Assembly (NCBI GenBank): GCA_903838095.1
Contig: CAILXE010000254.1
Coordinates: forward strand, 1 to 11,043
Source: an uncultured Chlorobiaceae bacterium
GTDB taxonomy: Bacteria > Bacteroidota > Chlorobiia > Chlorobiales > Chlorobiaceae
DNA: 11,043 nt
Direction: 5' to 3'
The position numbers and the translations under genes are program-made. Shown here in pieces: positions 6,525 to 11,043 of the stretch. Numbering within the stretch: the stretch's first letter is position 1; every line of letters starts with the position of its first letter. Below the pieces are notes generated by a model that was not told the DNA's origin, searched no databases, and worked only from the letters and a program-made list of their open reading frames with translations.

Positions 6525-7872
6525 CATCAACAATCGCCCATGAGTATTCGACACTGTCCTGACGAATAAAATTCATCTGTTCGCCAACCATGGCATCAAG
6601 CAGCAAACGGTGGTAAGGAGTCAAACCCGCCTCAGTAAACGAGGTTTTGTAATCAAATCTCATATAGACGGGATCGGTAATAACCGCTTCACCCGGACGT
6701 TTGGCTCCGAACTTTATGGCAATGGTTTCTTCCGGCTGGATGCGCATGATAACCTGGTTTGCAGTATAGCTGCAACTTTCGGCAGGACCAAAATAGTTTT
6801 TGGGAGGGCATTTAAAGGTAATAACGATTTCCGTGACGGTTTCTGCCAGATTTTTTCCCGCCTTTACAAAAAAGGGAACATCCATCCAGCGCCAGTTGTC
6901 GACAAAAAACTTTATTGCACCAAAGGTCTCAACCCGTGATTCCGGGGCAACATTTTTTTCAGACCGATAGCCTTCATACTGTCCCAGCACAACTGAATGC
7001 GCCACATTTTCACAAGTAAACGTACGGATTGAACGAAGAACTTTGGCTTTCTCATCACGCACCGCATCTGCTGAAAAATCAACCGGTGGCTCCATGGCAA
7101 CAGCGGCAAGAAGCTGAAGAGCATGGTTCTGCATGATATCGCGAAGCAGACCCGCCTCTTCATAAAACGCCGCACGGTCACGGATACCAAAATCTTCCGC
7201 AATAGTGATGGTTACATTGGCTATATGATCTCGATTCCATAACGGCTCAAAAATTCCGTTGGAAAAACGAAAAACCATGATGTTCTGAACGGTCTCTTTT
7301 CCAAGATAATGATCAATCCTGAAAACACTTTTTTCACTGAAAACCTCTCCGATCACGAGATTGAGTTCGCGAGCTGACTGCACGTTTCTTCCATAAGGCT
7401 TTTCAATAATAATTTTACGCCACCCTCCGCAGAGAGCATCCTTTTCTCCAAGTCCGGCCCCTGCCAAACCCCTGACAATGACCGGGGCAAGACTGGGAGG
7501 AGTCGAGAGATAAAAGAGAAGATTCTTGCAAACGCCCGACTCTTTCGAACCCTCCATCAGCTCCTGATGAAGAGCATGATAGCCATCAGACCCGGAAAGA
7601 TCTACCCTCACATAAAAAAGCCTGCCAGAAAACAAGCTGAACGAAGATTCATCTTGCCTGGTTTCGGGAAATAACCTGGCCATCTTTTCCCGAACCACTG
7701 AGCGAAACTCTTCATGCGAAAGATCAGCGCGTCCAACACCGATGATCCGATAATCATCAGGAAGATTCCCCCACAGGGCCAGCTCATAAAGCGAAGGAAA
7801 AAGTTTACGGGCAGCAAGATCGCTGTTGGCACCAAAAATGATAATGGTGCAATTATCGGGTTTTACCTGCAT
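6433..7872 (-). CDS. zwf: Glucose-6-phosphate 1-dehydrogenase
   Basis: The protein has 479 residues, normal for the family. It oxidises glucose-6-phosphate to 6-phosphogluconolactone with NAD(P)+. Visible motifs are the N-terminal cofactor loop [11 protein letters not shown] (residues 14-24), EKPYGR (157-162), the substrate signature RIDHYLGKE (185-193) and the catalytic His250 in [10 protein letters not shown]. The C-terminus [10 protein letters not shown] fits the family, so the reading frame is real up to its stop inside pgl. The loop normally reads GASGDLA; here the second glycine is Ser17. It begins 12 nt after the gnd stop with no ribosome binding site, so translation is probably coupled to gnd. 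Confidence 0.95.
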   Translation of the reverse strand: MQVKPDNCTIIIFGANSDLAARKLFPSLYELALWGNLPDDYRIIGVGRADLSHEEFRSVVREKMARLFPETRQDESSFSLFSGRLFYVRVDLSGSDGYHALHQELMEGSKESGVCKNLLFYLSTPPSLAPVIVRGLAGAGLGEKDALCGGWRKIIIEKPYGRNVQSARELNLVIGEVFSEKSVFRIDHYLGKETVQNIMVFRFSNGIFEPLWNRDHIANVTITIAEDFGIRDRAAFYEEAGLLRDIMQNHALQLLAAVAMEPPVDFSADAVRDEKAKVLRSIRTFTCENVAHSVVLGQYEGYRSEKNVAPESRVETFGAIKFFVDNWRWMDVPFFVKAGKNLAETVTEIVITFKCPPKNYFGPAESCSYTANQVIMRIQPEETIAIKFGAKRPGEAVITDPVYMRFDYKTSFTEAGLTPYHRLLLDAMVGEQMNFIRQDSVEYSWAIVDAIREAVGDQIPDLYPVHSSGPESVERIYSL

Positions 7873-7884
7873 GATGGAGGCTTA

Positions 7885-8784
7885 TTATGGTTTTTCAAGA
7901 AAGGCGTGCCCTCCGAACTCATGACGCAGTGCCGCAACAACCCTGTCAGATAAATTCTCGTCGGAACGTGAACGGTAACGATTGAAAAGAGATGCGGAAA
8001 TCACAGGAATTGAAACTTCATAGTCGAGCGCTGCCTCAACCATCCATCGGCCCTCTCCTGAATCAGCAATTGCTCCCTTGAGGTAATCGAGCTTTGGATC
8101 TTTCTGCAGTGCCTGAACCATCAGATCCATCAGCCAGCTCCGTATCACTGACCCATTCGCCCAGACACGAGAAACCTCCTGAAGATCAAAATCATAACCA
8201 CTTGCATCAAGCAGGTTGAACCCTTCGCCCATCGCCTGCATCATTCCATACTCAATACCATTATGAACCATTTTGGCAAAGTGGCCTGATCCTGACTGAC
8301 CCATATAGCCATACCCGTTTTTAACACAGAGATCATTCAGCAATGGCTCAATTGCATCATAAGCCATTCTGTCACCACCAACCATAATGCATGCGCCATG
8401 CCGCGCTCCGTCAAGACCTCCGCTTGTGCCTGCATCAAGAAAGCTTACCCCTTGCTCTTTAAGACGAGCTGCTCTGCGTTTGGAATCGGTATAATGAGAA
8501 TTACCCCCATCCACAAGAATGTCCCCCGGCTCAAGCAGCGAAGAAAGCTGATCAATCGTACTGTCCACAGGAGCACCGGCCGGCACCATCAGCCATATCA
8601 GACGGGGTGTTGACAGCAAACCGGCAAGCTCATTCAGTGAGCGGGCAACAACCGCCCCTTTTTCGGCAAAAGCGAGAGCTGCCTCTTCAAAAAGATCAAA
8701 AACCACAAGCTCATGACCACATTCGAGAAGATGCTGCGCCATATTCGAGCCCATTTTCCCCAACCCAACAAACGCTGCTTTCAT
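7885..8784 (-). CDS. gnd: 6-phosphogluconate dehydrogenase, short (NAD-type, YqeC/GntZ-like) form
   Basis: The protein has 299 residues, against about 470 for the long NADP-dependent form. It decarboxylates 6-phosphogluconate to ribulose-5-phosphate. Motifs are the Rossmann loop GLGKMG (7-12), DGGNS (92-96), GTSGGLDGARHG (119-130) and the catalytic Lys171 and Asn175 in AKMVHNGIEYG. Asp30 at the end of the second strand (VVFDL) suggests preference for NAD+; this is inference. The start at 8784-8782 (MKAAFVGLG) is chosen over an upstream in-frame start at 8838, because the fold begins there and it lies 7 nt after the glycosyltransferase stop. An AAAGAG sequence lies just before it. It sits in a tight minus-strand unit: glycosyltransferase, gnd, zwf. 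Confidence 0.94.
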   Translation of the reverse strand: MKAAFVGLGKMGSNMAQHLLECGHELVVFDLFEEAALAFAEKGAVVARSLNELAGLLSTPRLIWLMVPAGAPVDSTIDQLSSLLEPGDILVDGGNSHYTDSKRRAARLKEQGVSFLDAGTSGGLDGARHGACIMVGGDRMAYDAIEPLLNDLCVKNGYGYMGQSGSGHFAKMVHNGIEYGMMQAMGEGFNLLDASGYDFDLQEVSRVWANGSVIRSWLMDLMVQALQKDPKLDYLKGAIADSGEGRWMVEAALDYEVSIPVISASLFNRYRSRSDENLSDRVVAALRHEFGGHAFLEKP

Positions 8785-8791
8785 AACTCTT

Positions 8792-9970
8792 TCAATCAGT
8801 CTTATGAGCCGAAACCGCCAACAGCTCACGCATCTCAACGTGGCCTTGGGCCAAGTTAACCATTTTCTGGTACCGATCTATCAGCGCTCCATTAACGGCG
8901 CTCCATGACTGCGCCTCCGCAAAAGCAAGTCCTCGAGCCCTCAGCTCCCTGTATCGGGGAGAATCACCAATCAATTCAAGACATTTGCTGTAAAAATCAC
9001 CCACATTTCCTTCAGAGGCAACAAGTCCACCAGCCGACCTGTTCACAATTTCCCGACAGCCGCCGGCATCAGAAACTATGGCAGGCAAGCCCGACGCAAG
9101 CGCCTCAAGCGCAACATTGCAAAATGCCTCAGTTGTAGAAGGAAACAAAAAAATATCGCCACAGGCATAAGCAACAGGCAGTTCGACTCCTGTAAGATAT
9201 CCGGTAAAAACAGCTTCCGGCATTCTTCGCCTCATCTCCTCTTCTTCCGGACCTGAACCGATCATGACAAATCTTACTTTATCAGCATAAGGGCCCTGCA
9301 TAAACCGGTCATACACCCTCATAACAACCTCGATGTCCTTGTAAAGCACAAAACGTCCGGCATAGACCACAACTGTCCTCTCCCCTGCATTCCACGAAGA
9401 CCGAATCGCATCGGAACGACGCGACGGGTCAAACAGCTCCTTGTCAATTCCTCTCGACCAGATATCAATGTTTCGAATATTATAACCTGACAGCTTCACT
9501 CGAACACTTTCATTCGGCGCAAGCACAACGTTACAATTATTATAAAACCAGGTCAGATATTTCCAGGCTGGCTTCAGGGCAAAGCCGAGGTGGTAGTAAG
9601 AAAGATAGGATGGAAAATCCGTATGAAAAGCAGAGGCTACCGGAATGTTTTTCCCCCTTGCATACAGGAGAAACTTCCGACCGATGATATCAGGAGTCGA
9701 AATATGAACAATATCCGGCGCAAAAGCCTCAAGCTGCCGACGTGTTTCGCCAGTAAAGAACCCTAACTTATAATCAGGGTACAGCGGTATCGGCACAGAA
9801 GGCAGCGTATGAACCGATAATCCGTTATGGTTATCCCTGGCAGAAACATCAGGAGACCAGACTGCCACCTCGTGACCTTTTTTCCTGAATGAAGCAACCA
9901 GTTGGTAGATTGATTTTACCGCCCCGTCCTTATCCTTGACATAAGTCCCTGCGTATAAAGCAATCTTCAT
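8792..9970 (-). CDS. GT4-type glycosyltransferase (GT-B fold)
   Basis: The protein has 392 residues in two Rossmann-like halves. The N-terminal acceptor half has AGTYVKDKDGAVKSIYQL, PDIVHISTPD (85-94) and AFHTDFPSYL. The C-terminal donor half has VYAGRFVLYKDIE with Arg206 and Lys211, GSGPEEEEM (238-246) and the EX7E pair Glu281/Glu289 (TEAFCNVALEALASGLP), which binds the nucleotide-sugar. It resembles the group including mannosyltransferases of phosphatidylinositol/diacylglycerol type and SqdX-like glycolipid enzymes, so a membrane glycolipid is a possible acceptor; this is inference. It is the leading gene of the unit with gnd and zwf, 7 nt before gnd. The ATG has no good ribosome binding site but overlaps (ATGA) the stop of a tiny ORF upstream. 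Confidence 0.9.
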   Translation of the reverse strand: MKIALYAGTYVKDKDGAVKSIYQLVASFRKKGHEVAVWSPDVSARDNHNGLSVHTLPSVPIPLYPDYKLGFFTGETRRQLEAFAPDIVHISTPDIIGRKFLLYARGKNIPVASAFHTDFPSYLSYYHLGFALKPAWKYLTWFYNNCNVVLAPNESVRVKLSGYNIRNIDIWSRGIDKELFDPSRRSDAIRSSWNAGERTVVVYAGRFVLYKDIEVVMRVYDRFMQGPYADKVRFVMIGSGPEEEEMRRRMPEAVFTGYLTGVELPVAYACGDIFLFPSTTEAFCNVALEALASGLPAIVSDAGGCREIVNRSAGGLVASEGNVGDFYSKCLELIGDSPRYRELRARGLAFAEAQSWSAVNGALIDRYQKMVNLAQGHVEMRELLAVSAHKTD

Positions 9971-10032
9971 AAGAATTCAGTTTCCATAGTACCAAGCTCA
10001 TCTACAAATTTCCCTGTACGAAGAGTATTCAT
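9967..10032 (-). CDS. Possible 21-codon micro-ORF overlapping the glycosyltransferase start
   Basis: ATG at 10032-10030 opens a frame reading MNTLRTGKFVDELGTMETEFL and stops at a TGA that shares bases with the glycosyltransferase ATG (ATGA). The frame is open further upstream to 10065 (about 32 sense codons, with FFGGNVTFAF before the ATG) and looks protein-like. A preceding seven-codon frame (10049-10029) ends in a TGA that again overlaps this ATG, and a GGAGG (10056-10052) lies only 2 nt before that first ATG. The arrangement would allow stop-start coupling into the glycosyltransferase gene. It may equally be chance or the relic of a longer gene. Confidence 0.25.
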   Translation of the reverse strand: MNTLRTGKFVDELGTMETEFL

Positions 10033-10076
10033 GAAAGCAAAGGTAACATTTCCTCCGAAAAATCTCTATGCATCAT

Positions 10077-10547
10077 TCACTTTCCGGCAAGAGAGAGCTT
10101 GGCAACGACCGGATGAACGAGCTTCTTGTAATTCTCATAGGAAAGTCGAAGCAATTCTGTATGCGCACCGGCATTGAACGCTATTTCATCATCATCTTCA
10201 AGTTCCTCTGATACATAAACCTCCATCCCGTAAAGATTGCCAAAGGGCGGCATGGCGCCAATTTCGCACTCAGGAAACAAATCAGCAAACTCTTTCTCAC
10301 TTGCCAGTTCCACCTCACGCGCGGACGTCAGCTCACCCAACAGCTCAAAATCAAGCTGACGGGAGGCAGGCAATACGACCATGGCCATTTTGCCGTCAAG
10401 GGTAACGATTACTGTTTTGGCCAGCTCTTTTCCCGGAACATGAGCGGCGGCAGCTATCTCCTGAGCCGTGTAGGCGGGAGAGTGACTGACTACAAAATAC
10501 CTGACAGCATGACTGTCAAGAAACTCCCTTAATTTGCGTATAGGCAT
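10077..10547 (-). CDS. YbaK/ProX-type aminoacyl-tRNA deacylase
   Basis: The protein has 156 residues. It follows the YbaK/EbsC fold: SHSPAYTAQEIAAAAHVPGKELAKTVIV (about 21-48) with the conserved Lys44, MAMVVLPASRQLD (55-67), GAMPPFGNLYGM (97-108) with the family's G-x-x-P-P-F-G element, and FNAGAHTELLRLSY at the C-terminus. Family members remove wrongly attached amino acids from tRNA, for example Cys or Ala from tRNA-Pro; the exact specificity cannot be read here. The start at 10547 is chosen over an ATG 12 nt upstream because a strong GGAGG at 10557-10553 sits 5 nt before it, one of the best ribosome binding sites in the window. Confidence 0.9.
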   Translation of the reverse strand: MPIRKLREFLDSHAVRYFVVSHSPAYTAQEIAAAAHVPGKELAKTVIVTLDGKMAMVVLPASRQLDFELLGELTSAREVELASEKEFADLFPECEIGAMPPFGNLYGMEVYVSEELEDDDEIAFNAGAHTELLRLSYENYKKLVHPVVAKLSLAGK

Positions 10548-10569
10548 CGCAACCTCCATAGCTAAACGG

Positions 10570-10665
10570 TTAATGAGAAAAGGTCAAACAACCCGGCGTA
10601 CCATTTTTCAGAAGCTGATCCATATACCAAAACGACCTTGCTCGCCACTTCCCAAGGTCTGTCAT
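10570..10665 (-). CDS. Possible 31-aa small ORF between patatin and deacylase genes
   Basis: ATG at 10665-10663 opens 31 codons (MTDLGKWRARSFWYMDQLL, then KNGTPGCLTFSH). It lies 18 nt after the patatin-like gene stop and ends 22 nt before the deacylase start. There is no ribosome binding site. Its segment LLKNGTPGCL faintly echoes the tail of the patatin-like protein (LKENGQPGGL), which may hint at a small duplication or may be chance. Nothing else is seen in this 136-nt interval. Confidence 0.15.
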   Translation of the reverse strand: MTDLGKWRARSFWYMDQLLKNGTPGCLTFSH

Positions 10666-10683
10666 AAAAGTAATAAATTGCTG

Positions 10684-11043
10684 TTATACGACCAAACCAC
10701 CTGGCTGCCCGTTTTCTTTAAGCCATCCTTTCAGCACAGGAAAAGCTGTAGAGTATCCTGCGTCAATAATATCAGGTATCTGGCCGACATCTACCAGATT
10801 AAATGCCGAAAGATCTGGTAAAATAGATAAATCCACACAATCAGTCTGCATTGCCGTTGTATTGGAAATAGTCGTAAAAAAGGCATTCAGCAGAAGCGCA
10901 ATAATATTTTCAGGTTTTTTATAAATATGTCGGGCGAGAAGGTCAACACAGATAACCAATTCAGCGCCTCCTTCAAATAAAGGGGAAACCGGAACGTTTT
11001 CCATAAGCATTCCATCAACAAGGAGTGACCCCAAATAATCTAC
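10684..11043 (-). CDS. Patatin-like phospholipase (RssA/NTE type), C-terminal part; 5' end beyond window
   Basis: The last 119 residues are visible and the frame is open to the right edge. The patatin C-terminal half is recognisable. The aspartate loop VDGMLMENVPV comes first; the Asp of this DG motif is the second member of the Ser-Asp dyad, and the Ser lies outside the window. Then come EGGAELVICVDLL and, near the end, the IDAGYSTAF turn. Such enzymes cleave acyl chains from lipids in bacteria. The loop has DGM where DGG or DGA is most common. The protein ends in WLKENGQPGG followed by three residues. Substrate and membrane association cannot be judged without the N-terminus. Confidence 0.88.
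   Translation of the reverse strand, partial: VDYLGSLLVDGMLMENVPVSPLFEGGAELVICVDLLARHIYKKPENIIALLLNAFFTTISNTTAMQTDCVDLSILPDLSAFNLVDVGQIPDIIDAGYSTAFPVLKGWLKENGQPGGLVV

Noticed and set aside
6183..6554. 123-codon minus-strand frame across the pgl 3' region
   Set aside because: It is a shadow frame of pgl with no family pattern; zwf uses a different frame in the overlap.
8785..8838. Upstream start of gnd adding 18 residues
   Set aside because: The extension lies inside the glycosyltransferase end and precedes the Rossmann strand that normally begins this enzyme at the very N-terminus.
1..11043. Search for CRISPR arrays, tRNA or rRNA genes, insertion sequences and phage genes
   Set aside because: No regularly spaced repeats, cloverleaf-like segments, transposase motifs or terminal inverted repeats were seen by eye.

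Overview
The window looks like chromosomal DNA of a green sulfur bacterium (Chlorobiaceae). The main reason is a 75-residue chlorosome envelope protein of the CsmB/CsmF type at 1114-1341. Moderate GC content, few strong ribosome binding sites and an oxidative pentose phosphate gene set agree with this but do not prove it. Species cannot be named from sequence alone. I see no rRNA, tRNA, CRISPR array, insertion sequence or prophage.

Layout. (1) 1-1400: a truncated HD-domain phosphohydrolase runs off the left edge on the minus strand. Next to it is a short RelE-like ORF that resembles the front end of a larger helicase-type protein and may be a remnant. Divergent from these is the chlorosome gene, with a clear terminator. 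(2) 1476-4000, minus strand: a periplasmic L,D-transpeptidase (YcbB/LdtD type) followed 4 nt later by an SRPBCC-fold protein. A 58-codon hydrophobic small ORF lies 14 nt upstream of the transpeptidase. (3) 4067-5496, minus strand: a multi-pass membrane protein and a secreted SIMPL-domain protein, probably co-transcribed from a promoter at about 5521-5549. (4) 5643-8784: all three enzymes of the oxidative pentose phosphate pathway. pgl is on the plus strand. zwf and gnd are on the minus strand, and pgl and zwf overlap tail-to-tail by 92 bp. (5) 8792-11043, minus strand: a GT4-type glycosyltransferase directly upstream of gnd, a YbaK-type aminoacyl-tRNA deacylase, and the C-terminal part of a patatin-like phospholipase that runs off the right edge.

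How the genes may work together. zwf, pgl and gnd together turn glucose-6-phosphate into ribulose-5-phosphate, CO2 and reduced cofactor. In a phototroph this fits dark breakdown of stored glycogen. The transpeptidase, SIMPL protein, membrane protein, glycosyltransferase and patatin all point to the cell envelope, but no single dedicated system is evident.

Nothing here is a convincing new multi-gene system. The items most worth checking are small: a CxxCC cysteine cluster in the chlorosome protein, the RelE-like remnant with an orphan reading frame behind it, the hydrophobic micro-ORF before the transpeptidase, a chain of tiny stop/start-overlapping ORFs before the glycosyltransferase, and the long convergent pgl/zwf overlap.
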